Source: Tetracladium setigerum
Lineage: Eukaryota > Ascomycota > Leotiomycetes > Helotiales
Length of the DNA stretch: 64,000 bases
NCBI GenBank assembly: GCA_031472005.1
Contig: PZJY01000004.1
Location: 2,268,556-2,332,555 of the forward strand
Direction: 5' to 3'
Shown: positions 11,374 through 23,429 of the stretch, piece by piece
Layout: every line of letters begins with the position of its first letter
Position numbering within the stretch: the stretch's first letter is position 1
The notes under the pieces: generated by a model
What the model was told of the DNA's origin: nothing
The model's input: only the letters and a program-made list of their open reading frames with translations
Databases searched by the model: none
Translations under genes and position numbers: made by a program

Positions 11374-13073
11374 ATGGCCACACCCGAAAAAAAGGAGAAG
11401 AGCATTGTCTTCTTCCATCCAGACCTCGGTATTGGAGGCGCCGAAAGATTGATTATAGATGCCGCTGTTGGATTGCAACAACGAGGACACAAAGTAGTTA
11501 TTTTCACCAGCCACTGCGATCCTCAGCATTGCTTCGATGAAGCTCGAGATGGTATGTCTTGACTTTTGTACCTGTTTATGTTGATAAAGTAGGAATTGGA
11601 ACACTAATTGTTTGTATGTATGTAGGCACACTCGACGTCCGCGTTCGCGGTAACACCATCTTTCCCTCGTCCATTTTAACACGCTTCTCCATCCTCCTTG
11701 CCATCCTACGCCAAATCCACCTCATCCTCACTATCTTCGTCACGGGCGAACTACTCATCATAAATCCCGATGCCTTCATCGTTGATCAACTCTCTGCTGG
11801 TCTGCCACTCCTCCGCGCCCTTAACCCGTCCGTTCGAATCCTGTTTTACACACATTTCCCCGATTTGCTCCTTGCACGAGGTCGGTCAGCATGGTGGAAA
11901 CGCGCATACAGGATTCCATTCGATTTTATTGAGCAGTATAGCATGAGTTTTGCTGATGCTGTGGCTGTCAATTCCGGTTTCACGAAAGGTGTGGTGGAGG
12001 GCGTATGGCCTGAGTTGGGTAGGAAGAAGGAATTACAAATTGTGTATCCATGTGTCGATACCAAAGAAAGAAAAGTCGATATTGATCCTGTCGCTGTTTG
12101 GACGGATAGGAATATTTTGCTAAGTATCAATCGTTTTGAGAGGAAGAAGAATATTGAGCTGGCTATAAAGGCCTATGCCGGGCTAGGGAAACATGGGAGA
12201 GAGGGTGTGAGATTAGTTCTTGCTGGTTCGTTTTACGCCCTTCTAGGTCTTATACACAAGCTATAATGAGTACTAACACTATATTGTCAAATAGGAGGCT
12301 ACGACAACCGCGTCTCCGAGAACGTCCTCTACCACCAAGAACTCCTCGCCCTCGCAACATCTCTCTCCCTGAAAACAGCAACAACCAAAACAATAGTGTC
12401 CGCTCTCAATGTTCCCGACGATATTGACGTGTTATTCCTCCTCTCCGTCCCCAGCACTCTCAAAGACATGCTCTTGAAGTCAGCACGTCTCCTCATCTAC
12501 ACGCCCTCAAATGAACATTTCGGAATCGTCCCACTGGAGGCTATGTTAGCTGGTCTTCCCGTTCTTGCGGCCAATACCGGTGGACCGCTTGAGACTATCG
12601 TTGAGGGTGAGACGGGCTGGTTACGATCTCCCGATGATCCCAAAGCCTGGACTGAAGTCATCAATACTGTTTTGCACAAAACTGCCCCAAAAGACCTGTT
12701 GAAAATTAAATCCGCAGGCATTAACCGCGTCAAACGAGAATTCTCACAGGATAAGATGGCAGAGAGGTTAGATGAAATAGTTACATCCATGGAAAGTCTA
12801 GAACGAAAAAGCTTACGAGAATTGTTGACGGTTTTGGGACTGGTGACGGCGGTGGTACTGGATGTGGTGTATTTCTTCTATTTGAAGAGGTATGAGGGCA
12901 CGGGGGTGGCGGCGTATAGAAAGAGGAGGGAGCTACCGCCATTTGCCTTGAGTATACTGGCTGTGGTAAGTGCAGCTGTGAGTATAGTTGTTGGGTATGC
13001 TGGAACAGAAGACTGGGTTGGAAAGAGGGCTGTGGAGGTTAAGAAAGTGGGGAAGGGGAAGAAGAGTAAGTAG
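11374..13073 (+). CDS. ALG2: ALG2 alpha-1,3/1,6-mannosyltransferase
   Basis: GT4-family glycosyltransferase that adds the second and third mannoses to dolichol-linked Man1GlcNAc2 on the cytosolic face of the ER during N-glycan precursor synthesis. Exons are 11374-11551, 11626-12225 and 12295-13073 (518 residues). The joins read ..EARDG|TLDVRVRG.. and ..LVLAG|GYDNRV.., both typical. The N-terminus has HPDLGIGGAERLIIDAAVGLQ-type sequence (residues about 16-36) and SHCDPQHCF. The C-terminal half has EHFGIVPLEAML, the EX7E motif of GT4 enzymes, and GGPLETI. Two hydrophobic segments end the protein (TVLGLVTAVVLDVVYFFYL and ALSILAVVSAAVSIVVGY), consistent with membrane association. I chose the ATG at 11374 (MATPEKKEKS) because homologous sequence begins there; the in-frame ATG at 11293 is the alternative. 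Confidence 0.95.
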
Positions 13074-14792
13074 ACTAGAAGTTGAACATCTAGATTTTAG
13101 AATCAAATATAAACAGTCGTTAGATTTAAGTCAAAGTAGGTGCTTGAGTTCAAAATCACTCCGACATTAATTTGTAAATACAACGAGCCTTTTTTCCACC
13201 TTACTGCTCAAGTAGCTTAATCTTGATAATACCCGCCAATTCTCATTCTACCCCATTTATTCAACTGTTAACCTTATGGAAGGTTGAACAGTACCTGACA
13301 ATTATTTCCATCTTGGTTATTTTCGAGCTCTCGATTTGCACTCTATTATCAACTTAGACTTCGGGATGACACTCTCCGTATATGTATTTGCATAAATGCC
13401 ACATTCTAACGAGCAAATTAAAAACATACATTCAAATGAATTTGTCCCTCTGTCTGTTATCCTGAGGATTTTAACTTGGAGAGTATTCATGGCAAACACG
13501 CATCCAGCTAGCTCTGTCACGTGGTTCTAAACAATTACGCTTCATTCGCAACCTCATCTCTTCCACACGTCTCCTCGCTCAGAACTATCTAAGGTATACA
13601 AACTCCCACAACACGAGATATTCATCTGAATCTGACAGTATTAGTAGCAGTATAAAAGGGCTATCTGAACCATTCTAGCATTCTGTATCACTCAATTAAA
13701 CATATTGTGTTTGTTCAACAATATGGTACTTGGTAATATGCAAACGATGGCCTTCCAGCATAGGACGAAACAATAGGATTCATCGACTGAAATACTGTAT
13801 ACGAGTATATTTGATGGCTGGGTTGCTGTGTACTCGAGAATATGTCACTAACTGTATAATATAGAACAACTCAGGCGGCAATGGAGTCCTCCGGAACCCT
13901 GGACCATCCACCAAAGTGGAACCAGTGGTCAAACGATTCTATCAGGTAGCATTGTATAATCCCATATTTTTTCTTCCATTCTGTACGTTTCTTGTTCTGT
14001 GTCCATATTCCATATTCCTTATTCCATATTGTGTAGTCTGGTGCTTCTGCTGCAGCTGAGACAAGTAATCGAATGCCCAATCAGTACTTTGGAAAGACAG
14101 TGGAACAAAGCAGAGCAGTATAATTGAGGAATGTACATTTTTGGTCTATTTGTGGCAATGGGAATCCCGAAGGTCGTTGCTGGGCTGCGCATTCCTGAAC
14201 TTGAGGAATTCGGCCCAAATGTTTTTGTCTTGGCACAGCCATCACATATCTCTCCATTTCCACGCCTCCCCACCAACACTTCAGCACGCCGCATTCCAAC
14301 ACCTAAATTACTCGAGCGCAACAACTTCAATCGTTTTCTTCTCCTCGTGCACTTCTTCTCGCCTCTCTCTCTTTCTCTCTCTCTTCTATTCTGTTTTCAC
14401 CCTGATTTGCTACGAGCACTGCTGGCTCTTATTTCACTCCTGTGCTGCTTCATCATTGCCGTGCTTCACAACCTCGGGACTGTCTTTCTCATCCAGATCC
14501 AGGCATAGAGCTGGAGTTTTGAATACAAGGTACCATACCAGCCATCAATCCGAGAGCATGCTTCGAAGTTAACTCCCTTTCAAAGTTCTTTTCAATATCC
14601 GCAGCGCGTCCTGTTTTCTTCTTGTCGGCCCCCTCCCCACCTCGCAACAATCCATTCCCGGTCAATACCACCAACGCGACCTTCCATCATTGCGCGCAAC
14701 GCTAGAAACACGTATATTATATCCATATTCCCGGAGAAATTGTCAGGCTTGACTGCGAACGGTCATGTTGATTTGAGCAACCCGAATCCAGC
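13074..14792. other. Intergenic region, ALG2 3' flank and kinase 5' flank
   Basis: 1.7 kb without a credible gene. The part from about 14350 to 14400 is CT-rich, a common feature of fungal promoters and leaders. Short open frames here have no family resemblance and no convincing codon use. Nothing else recognised. Confidence 0.5.
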
Positions 14793-17700
14793 ATGAACGG
14801 CATTGTTAAACCTCTCACGCGTCGCCCTCCGCTTGGAGAGGCGACTCGACGAGTAAACAACTCTCAACCCTCCAAAGCATATCCTGACTCTCCCACACTG
14901 GAAAAGTTTATCATACCACAACACCGAAATCTTCGAGTGAGTGGGACGCAAGAAGTGGGCAAGGCTCCAGCCTCGCCCGTCATCTACCATGATCCCGTGC
15001 AAGAGTCTACCACAACTGACTCGCCAGTGAATGTTCGTTTGTCTGCTATCTCGAAAGAATACCCAATTCCAACCGAAACTCGCAAGTTTCGACTGTTTCA
15101 ACGAATGCCTCCGATGGCAGGAAGCTCAAGGCGATGGTCGGACCTTGGAGGCTGGGCAGGACACTTGGAAGAGGCGCCACTGCTCGGGTTCGCAGAGCCA
15201 GGCATATCACAACGGGTCAAGATGCAGCAATCAAGATTGTGCAGAAGAGGAATGCACAAATTTCACAGGCCGGCAGTCTTGCTGCTTTAGATAAAGCCAT
15301 GTCTGCTGTGTCCGAGTCAGAAGATGGAATTAGACGAATGCCAATCGGAATTGAGCGGGAGGTTGCAATCATGAAGCTCATCGAGCATCCAAACATCATG
15401 AAACTTTATGATATATGGGAGAACCGTGCTGAGATGTAAGTTCTTCCTTCCAAGTAATAACCCAAGGACTTCCACTCATACTCCGCACAACAGATACCTG
15501 GTTTTGGAGTTCGTTGACAAAGGCGAGCTCTTCGAGTACATCGCTTCGAGTGGCAGGCTCCAAGAGCAGGAAGCTATCAAATTCTTCCGACAAATGATGA
15601 GTGCGGTTGGCTTCTGCCATTCTATCAACATCTGTCATCGGGATTTGAAACCCGAGAATATTCTTATGACTTCATCTGGCGATATCAAGATAGCAGATTT
15701 CGGCATGGCGGCGCTTCATCAAACCCCAGGTCACAAGCTGAAGACCTCCTGTGGCAGTCCTCACTACGCCGCACCAGAGCTAATCAAGGGTAACGATTAC
15801 CGTGGCGACAAAGCTGACATTTGGAGTCTTGGGGTCATTCTCTTCGCAATGCTTGCGGGTCGCCTCCCGTTTGACGTCGACACTAGCTCCGGTGGAGACT
15901 GGATTCCTACACTTCTGGCCAAGATCCGTAAAGGTAAATTCGAGATGGATGAGTACATCGGCGCTGATGCAAAGAATCTCATTTGGAGAATCCTTCAAGT
16001 TCATCCTCGGGACCGGATTAGCATGGAGCAGATGTGGAAGCACCCACTCATCAGAAAGTACGACCACTTGGATGAATATGCAGCAGGTTTCCCTAAGTCC
16101 CCAAGCAAAGACTGTGGACGCCCGGTTTCACGTAGAAGTGACATCGACACGGACTTGATGAGACACATGAGATCTATGTGGCATGCTCTTTCCGAGGAAC
16201 AACTGGTGAATGCATTACTTAGTAATGTGTAAGTCACTATAACTATCTTCTTTTATTATTCCTCGCTAACATCAATTGATCCAGACCAAATGATCAGCAG
16301 ATGTTTTACAGCCTCTTCTTGAAGTATCGTGATGCGCAGCTGGAGAATTATGCACCTGATGGCGTTGAATATTCAACCAGTGATTACCACCACGTCAGAC
16401 CACAAGCTATGAAGAAGACATACTCCACCTGCCATTTTCCACCAGAGGATGCAGGTCATAAACGTCACGCTTCTCGATTCACGGTCATTAGTAACACGGC
16501 GGATACACAATACAGCTATGATCCGTTCAAAGCATCACGACCCCAGCACATTGACGGCATGAACACCAATCGCGTGAAAGTTACAATCCACCCCAGCTCC
16601 ATTCCTCAGCAAGCCTCAAGAGTATACAGTTCCAAAGGTCGAGGACTTGCACCACCTCTGAACCATGCATCTCGAAGCTCTCTAGCAAGTTCATGTAGAA
16701 GTCGAACTAGTGGCGGATACAGGGCTTCGTCATATAAGCGCGGCGTTAGCTTTGTGCATCTTCGGGCTCGGCGCTCCTTTGGAGTGATATGAGAGATCAA
16801 GACAGCACTTTATTGGACGTTGCCAACCGACATAGCAGTCATACCGAGGTCACTGACGATGGCGGGGAGTTCTTGCGTGCTGTAGCTGTTCCTGCTTCAA
16901 CGCGTTACATTCGATCAAGAAAGGGTCAAGCTGTATCCCAACCGCTCATTTCTGCGACTAAGCCTGCTCGTATGAGTCAGCTCTGGAATGATGATGTCCG
17001 ACATCATAGCAGTAGTTTGGCAGATGATTGCGACAAGGCATTCAACCGAACTTCTATGGCCGAGACAGCATTTGCTGAGAAGTCATCGGCGGCTGCGCCT
17101 GAAAAGAGAGCACATACAGGTGATTGGAATCCTGTGAGGTCCACAACGCTTCAGTCGACAAGTAATCAAGTACAAGCAACGGAGCGAAAATCTTCCAAGA
17201 ACCGGCCACTACCTCCTCCACCGGCTCAATCTGCTTCAGTCGGCCTTGAAAAAACCAAAAAGCAAGGTCGAAAGCCTTTTGCTATTGATTCTTCTGGATA
17301 TTTGGATCGAACGGTATCTCATATTGATCGACTCATCCAGCCAGCTTCTCCTTCTCTCTCGAATGCAGAGCGCCGAACATTGTCGGCTCCAATTGAGAAA
17401 CGAACCAGCTCCCTAGCTCGACCACTTCCATCGATTTATGAGGTGAAGGAGAAGGACTCGACCCCGTATAAGCCAAAGCGCCCTGAGACCAAGAATGGTC
17501 GAATTGCTTCGGCGCCTGAACCACGTGGGACCAGCAGCGTTCCGAATGGGAGGGACACAATCCGAGTGGTGAATGCTTCGTCTCCCATGACCCCAGCCAA
17601 GATTCCAGAGCGGCCGAAAACTAGAAAGACTGGCTCTCAAGGAAGTGCTCCACCATTATATCCATCGGCAGTAATGTCGGGAGGATTGAGGGAAGACTCT

Positions 17701-18719
17701 GACCCTTTCACTTCTGGAAGTCGTCCAATGCCCGAACTCGAACGAATCGATGAAGATCGTGCTGATGAGGGATGCTCTGAGAGCAACACCGGTACGATTG
17801 TTAGGAAACCAGCCACCTGGCTAAAGCGATTGTCCAAGGGCAGCAATGAAGGTAGCAGAGTCTTCGTCGAAGAATATGACTCAGGATCCGGTTCAGGATC
17901 GACAACATTGCAATTCCAATCCTCGAGTGATACACCGAGGCCTCGTCTTGAACGCGAGCTCCCCGAGATCCCCAAGAAGAATGTGGAGAAGAAGGAGGAG
18001 AAGAAGAAGTTGAGTACGCGCATTGGCAGACTCTTCAAGAAGCGCATACCCAAGTCTGGAGACATGTCTGTCGGTGGTACGTCTCTAAATAGCTACCCTT
18101 CAGTTTTGCATAGGGCATCATACCTGACATACTTCGCAGGTCATGATGTCTTTGATGATAACGCAAGTATTCAAGAATCGATCCAGGGCCATCGTGGTTC
18201 AATGGATGATCCCCGAGCTCGCCAGATTGAACCACAACAGAGTTGGTTTGCAAAGCTCTTCAATGTGAAGCCTGTTACCAAGTATGTGTGCTTCTCAGTC
18301 TCGAAGCGTCGTGCTCGTCAAGAGATCACTGTCATACTTAGGGAGTGGCGACGATATGGTATCAAGGATGTCCAAGTTGACAAGGAGCGTAGCATTGTGT
18401 TCGGAAAAGTTGGTACTAAGAATTGTAAGTCCCCCCTCTTTTAACTCCATGTTTTCCCACTAACAAGCATACAACAGACTTGGATATGAAGGAAGTAGCT
18501 TTTGCTGGGGAGGTCTTGACCGTTATCGAACATGGCAAGCGGAACCAACTTAGCATCGCTCGCTTCTCGCAAGAACGAGGTGCAGCAAGCAGTTTTCACA
18601 AAGTGGTTGAGACCCTGGAGACTGTCTTGAGATGCCGAGGCTTGCTGGTTGTGGATGAGTCTAAGAAGCGAATGATGATCAAGACGGTCAAGACTTTGAA
18701 TGTTGCTTCCTCGGTCTGA
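14793..18719 (+). CDS. Gin4/Hsl1-type (Nim1-related) serine/threonine kinase (two apparent frameshifts)
   Basis: CAMK-family kinase related to yeast Gin4/Hsl1/Kcc4 and fission yeast Cdr2, which link septin/bud-neck or cortical organisation to Swe1/Wee1 and mitotic entry. Exons: 14793-15435, 15494-16228, 16285-18076, 18140-18424, 18478-18719 (about 1232 residues). The kinase domain begins near residue 115 with GRTLGRGATARV, then DAAIKIV, CHRDLKPEN (near 261), DFG (near 282) and APE (near 305). A long basic/Ser-rich tail ends in a compact domain (KNYLDMKEVAFAGEV..) resembling the KA1-like C-terminus of these kinases. The frame shifts near 15054-15064 (probably CCC at 15062-15064) and near 16776-16780 (TCCTTT). 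One extra base at each restores NSNRNSQVSTVSTNAS before the kinase domain and WSDMRDQDSTLL after SFVHLRARRS. The spliced length is divisible by three only with both added. Confidence 0.88.
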
Positions 18720-21151
18720 TCGGCATCCCTTTTCGCAAGGATACATTCGTAATGGAAGATTGGATTGCTCAGCATACTTGGGTTTAAGATGAGTTGGCCA
18801 TATGTTGCGTCTGCTGAATAAGCTTGTCGTGTGTTTGTTGGATTGTGAGTGTTGGGTTGGCGTAATGGATACCTACTTTCTTTTGCTTCTTGGCGATTTG
18901 CATTAGAGTTTTATGGGGAGGATTAGAGAGAGACGAAGAGTACCTATCATTAATTTTTTACACAGGCGGGAAGATGTAGGAATGGGGGGGTCAGGGCGAG
19001 AGGGGAGGAGAGGGGGACGCCAAGGAGATCATGATGGAACTGATGTAGTTCCGTCTTTTTCTCTACTCAACAACCCCATTTAATTCGTCCAAATCCTACA
19101 AAAGACTTATCAATAACTTTACGAACAACAAATGCACATATAAAATATAGATGTCTGCGATGGATGTGCAAGAAGTGATTGATCTGGCGCAATCGGATGA
19201 GCAACAGGTACAAGGTATCGTGAAGAAGGTAAAAAGGTATTGCTCTCAAGAGCAGCGAAGTGTCGTGTCCGTAATCTTGGATCTGGATACATGATGATAC
19301 ATGATAGCCAAGTATCAAACCATCTATAGTGAGTGGTACCTTTCGTCGTAATCCACACACTCACGCAGCGTAAACCAAAACCAGCAAAACCTCCCTCTCC
19401 CTCCCAAAACCCTCGTCCACGAAAGGGACAGCACCTCCATCTTATATAGCCTCAGTCAGCACCACCCAGGGTAACGTTACCCACCACCAAAGGGACCAAC
19501 CTAACCTTCCAAACCCCACCCTTCCCATTCAAATCCCTGATAAACAGCATCAAATCCCCTCCCATGCACACACCTACCTCTCTCTCTCCCCCCCCTCCCA
19601 AAGGGAGAAAAGCCCCAAACCAAACTCCCGGAAAGCCGTTATTGCATGCATATCCCCCATCCATCCCTACCATCCGATCACAGTATCAAGAGACAAGGTG
19701 CACAAAGGCAAGCCACCACCCGATGCGCTCGCTCTTCCATGACTTCCAAGCAGGCAACAGCATTTGTACCCTGTCAATCTACCAGCATGAACATGAACCC
19801 GACGATCTGGTTGATGGCTTTTGATGGCTTGGTCGGGAGGAAATGTGGACGCTGGAAGTGCTTGTTTTGTGGGGGTGGAAGGGGAGAAGGGCCGATTGTG
19901 AAAATGTATGTTGTGAGGTGACGCCGCTGTGGTGGTGGAATTGGTGGTAGGGCTGGTGGGTGTGGCGTTTTTGTGGCGCTTCTTGTTCTTTTGTTTAAAA
20001 GGGACGACGTCGTTGGCGTTTGTTTGTTTTTGGGTGGTGGAGGGACGTTGGGATGGATATATGAAGGAAGGAAGTATGTTTGGTTTTCTTCTTGTTTGTG
20101 GGGGGGAAATGCTCTTTTGTTGGCGCTGCGATGGGATTGGAAAAATAGAGAGAGAGAGAGAGAGATCTACTTAACGATAACTTGGAAGTGGAATTGGCGA
20201 GAACATCCGGGGGTAATTAATTATACACATATCACGATGGAAAACACACATAAGAACCAGGAAGTAGGTTCGTTCTCCAGGGGGTGTGTACTGATTCAGA
20301 TGGATTTTTGTGGGGAGGGGTGTTTGGAAGAAAGGTGGATGGTTTGTGGGAAGGATTGCTGCTGTGATCTGCAATAATATTATCCATATGGATACGGCAG
20401 TTGGAATTGTGGGTTCGCGACAACGACATCTGCCAATGCCAGAGATCTGGACTGGAGTCGAGAATATAATGCGTGGTAGGTCGCGCCCATGTTCACTAGT
20501 CTTGCTAGTGGACAGCACCAGTTCTTAGCCCACCATAAGAACTACGAATGGCAGCTCAAGGTCGTACTATAATATTTCTGCTTGCGGGAGGTTTGGTTCA
20601 TACTTCTCTTCATTCATCACTCACCCTCACCGATATAAATACTACAATTACAATAATATGTCTGTCCCACCACCCCAACACCGAGCAAGTCCCATACGGA
20701 TATCTCGCAATAAGCCACGGCCGAAGAAAAGAGGAAGAGAGCAACATGAAACCAGGCAAACACACAAACAAACAAATCAATCGCTGCAAAAAGGTATCTC
20801 CATCCCGTCCAGCCATTCACACTCATCCCAGTCCAGTCCCGTCCAGTCCAGCCCAGCCCAGCCCAGCCCATCCAGCCATCCGGCACCAAACCGCTCATCA
20901 ATGTCTTCGAGAGAGGAAAAAAAAAAGATACACACATAAACCAAACATTCCCGGCTTTTTTATGCCCGCTCCCATGAATATACCTTGCCATCAGGCCCGT
21001 CTTGACAGCCAAAGCGACATGTTGACTGTGGCATTGTCACCGTTCTCATCTCGATCATGAGGCCTTCCAATTAATGCACATCGCGACGATCGTCACTTAT
21101 TAAGCTGATACACCATCTTTCGTGTACTCGAGATGTATGAGATGGAGGAGA
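18720..21151. other. Convergent 3'-3' intergenic region with microsatellites
   Basis: 2.4 kb lie between the ends of the kinase gene and the zinc-finger gene. An (AG)n tract lies at about 20148-20165. A GTCCA/GCCCA minisatellite lies at about 20828-20874 (repeated GTCCA then GCCCA pentamers). G-rich and T-rich stretches fill 19850-20130. Open frames here are low-complexity and have no family resemblance. Terminators of both flanking genes must lie at the edges, but no specific signal was recognised. Confidence 0.5.
20828..20874 (+). repeat. Pentamer minisatellite (GTCCA/GCCCA)
   Basis: Consecutive five-base units, first GTCCA/GTCCC and then GCCCA, repeat about nine times. Seen directly. It lies between two convergent genes and carries no protein signal. 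Confidence 0.85.
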
Positions 21152-22513
21152 TTAGAGCTCCTTCTTCATCACGCGTGGGCTGGTATCATCGGCTGAATCA
21201 CTCATCAGATCGGCTCTATCCACTGGTGATTGGCTCCCACCATTGGAATTTTGGGCGCCACCCACAGAGTTCTTGTTGCCGCAACCTTTGACAAGGATGT
21301 GTCTCTGTTTATCCAGTTAGATTTCTGCGTGGTACAGTAAAGTTAAAGCGAGCGAAAAGCTTACCTTCAAAGCATCTTTCCGCGAGAAGCTCTTATCGCA
21401 ATGATTGCAAGGGAAGGGCTTCACGGCCAAATGAATGCGCTTATGACGCTTCAGATCGTGATTGCGGTTGAATGATTGCGGGCATTGATCGCATTTGAAT
21501 GGACGATCGTTTGGTGGTGCTTGTTGATTTGGGTGGCCGTACATGGGAGAGCCCATTTGATGGTGCTGTGAGTATTGCATGTTCATGCCTCCCACAAGAG
21601 CCATTTGGCCGCCAGGTTGATGCACATTCGACATGATGGGGCCTGCCATGGCGGGGAGATTATAACCGCCATACGGAGGTCGGTGATACGCCTGTGAGGC
21701 TGACAAAGGATGGGTTTGCGCAGCGATGGGAGATATCCTTGCTGGACCTGTCGTGGGATTTGGAGATTGCGCGGGTGATTGTTGAACATACGCTGGGAAA
21801 GAGCTTTGCTGCGGGGTTGAAGCGGGAGTGTTGTTGTAGTAAGTTGGAGTTGGAGGAGGGCGTCCTCCATAAGTATCTGGCGCGTGAAGCGGGCTTTGTT
21901 GAGGTGCTTGAGAGGCTGGGTGTTGCCCGTTGCTCAGGTGTTGTTGCTGTTGCTGCTGTTGTTGGTGTTGATGAGGTGCTAGCTGTGGGAGATTTTGCTG
22001 TTGGCCACCTCCAGAAGAGCCCATGGAAGTTGGGAAGGGGGGCAGACTGAGGTCATATGGTGGGGGAGGAAGTCCTTCTCCAGTTGGAGGAGACTGAAGA
22101 TTTCGATTTGGAAAGCCCATGGGTGAGTACACAGGTCTTCCGCTATACGACTGCGACTGTTGCTGTTGCTGGGCGTAAGGAGATGCCATCGGAGGGGCAG
22201 AGCTATAGTTATATGACGGATTTGAAGGATTAGGCCAGAAACCTTGGGGTTGATATGGAGGAACACCTGCAGCTGAGCTTCCTGAGCTGCTATTTACGCT
22301 CGAAGCCAGAGGACTGAGACCGTCGCTGGGGAGACCGACTGGAGGCGTCAAGACAGTACTGACAGCAGGTACCATCTGTGTTGTGGATGGAGGCGCGTAA
22401 GCTGGATACTTGTGCATTCCATGGCTAGAGAGGTGATCTGGAGGAGGAAGCTGAAACTGTGGGAGATTCGATGCTGCTGATCTTCTCGCCGTGAAGCTCT
22501 GGGCTGTCTCCAT
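21152..22513 (-). CDS. flbC: Zinc-finger transcription factor, FlbC-like
   Basis: Putative sequence-specific regulator of 433 residues. Exon 1 is 22513-21365 and exon 2 is 21304-21152; the intron has GTAAGC, CTAACTGG and AACAG. The N-terminal 330 residues are Pro/Ser/Gln-rich with Q-runs, as in activation regions. Two fingers follow near residues 340-390. Finger 1 is CDQCPQSFNRNHDLKRHKRIH. Finger 2 is CNHCDKSFSRKDALKRH, split by the intron, with the last ligand being Cys (HILVKGC). This finger pair resembles FlbC, a regulator of conidiation and growth in Aspergillus; the name is from memory and not proven. I chose the ATG at 22513 (METAQSFTARR). An upstream in-frame ATG would add 73 low-complexity residues. 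The upstream region is unusually long (about 10 kb), consistent with a developmental regulator. Confidence 0.85.
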
Positions 22514-23040
22514 GGTGAAATGTGAGGTGGATGTCGAGGCGAGGATGGGTTGGTGAAATCGCGTGAAGTGATGGTGGTGGGGGAGGAGGAGAGGAGGAGG
22601 AAGAGGATGGAGGACTCGGCAAATCAAAACAAGGGTTTCTTCTTTCGAGGCCAAGGAGGGGATAGTGCGTTGGATGTGTTTCTTTGTGAGAATTCTCGCA
22701 ACAGCCAAAAACAAAAACACCAGCAGCGACAAGAGGAAGAAGAAGTTGGTGATAGATATGTCCAGTATATCAAAGTCAATGGTTTGGCTTCAAGACAGCA
22801 GTATGTGGAGCGTCGATCACCTGGATGGCGGCCGGGGAGGCGTCTGTCGATATATGTAGCTTACTAGGACCACTGGGCCTGGCGGTGGTCTGTGTGGCGT
22901 CAGGGGGGGTGGAGGGCTGGCTGGATGGGGTTGATTACCAGCGGGAAGCGTGGCAGAAGAGCCATGCTCCATGCTCTCCCAGAGTAGGAGTAGACCGACC
23001 CCCTAGCTAGTAGTTGAGTGCACTGTGTAGGGGTACAAGG

Positions 23041-23071
23041 GATAGGGATTAGGGATGGATAGGGATAGGGG
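23041..23071 (+). repeat. GGGATAGGGATTAGGG-like interstitial repeat
   Basis: Degenerate tandem units of GGGATA/GGGATTA. They resemble TTAGGG telomere units only loosely and are too short and irregular to be a telomere. Confidence 0.6.
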
Positions 23072-23405
23072 TGCCATTATCCCATTTAAGGCTCGCGCGT
23101 GAATATTGCTCAAAGGAGGCAGATCCCTTTTTCATCCCCCTGCCCACGACGCTCTGGCTTCCCTACTGAGTTCAGCAGCATCCGTGGCATGGGCATGGGG
23201 CAGCAGCAGCAGCAGCTACAGGCATGGATGATGGATGGGCCATATTATTTCATTCTTTTGGCCGGAATAATGGAGCGAACATGCACGCCTGATGGCGATT
23301 TAGGCAAGGATGAGGAGCGACTTAGTGGGAGTGGTGGGAGTGGTCAGTGGTGGGAGGATGTCATGTAGGGAGTAGCTCTTTTGCACATTCTTCTTGCAGG
23401 CTCCC

Positions 23406-23429
23406 CTTCGAGGCTTCGAGGCTTCGAGG
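23406..23429 (+). repeat. Three perfect CTTCGAGG octamers
   Basis: The eight-base unit CTTCGAGG is repeated three times in tandem without mismatch. Each unit contains TTCGA, so the tract is a run of partly palindromic sites. Function unknown. Confidence 0.8.

Noticed and set aside
14937..15086. Intron explaining the first kinase frame change
   Set aside because: A GTGAGT donor exists at 14937, but none of the AG acceptors I tested restores the phase needed for the kinase domain.
20548..21060. 170-codon open frame downstream of the kinase
   Set aside because: The translation is low-complexity and follows the GTCCA/GCCCA minisatellite; no protein features.
23041..23071. Telomere-like repeat suggesting a chromosome fusion site
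   Set aside because: Units are irregular (GGGATA, GGGATTA) and only about 30 bp long; ordinary single-copy genes lie on both sides.
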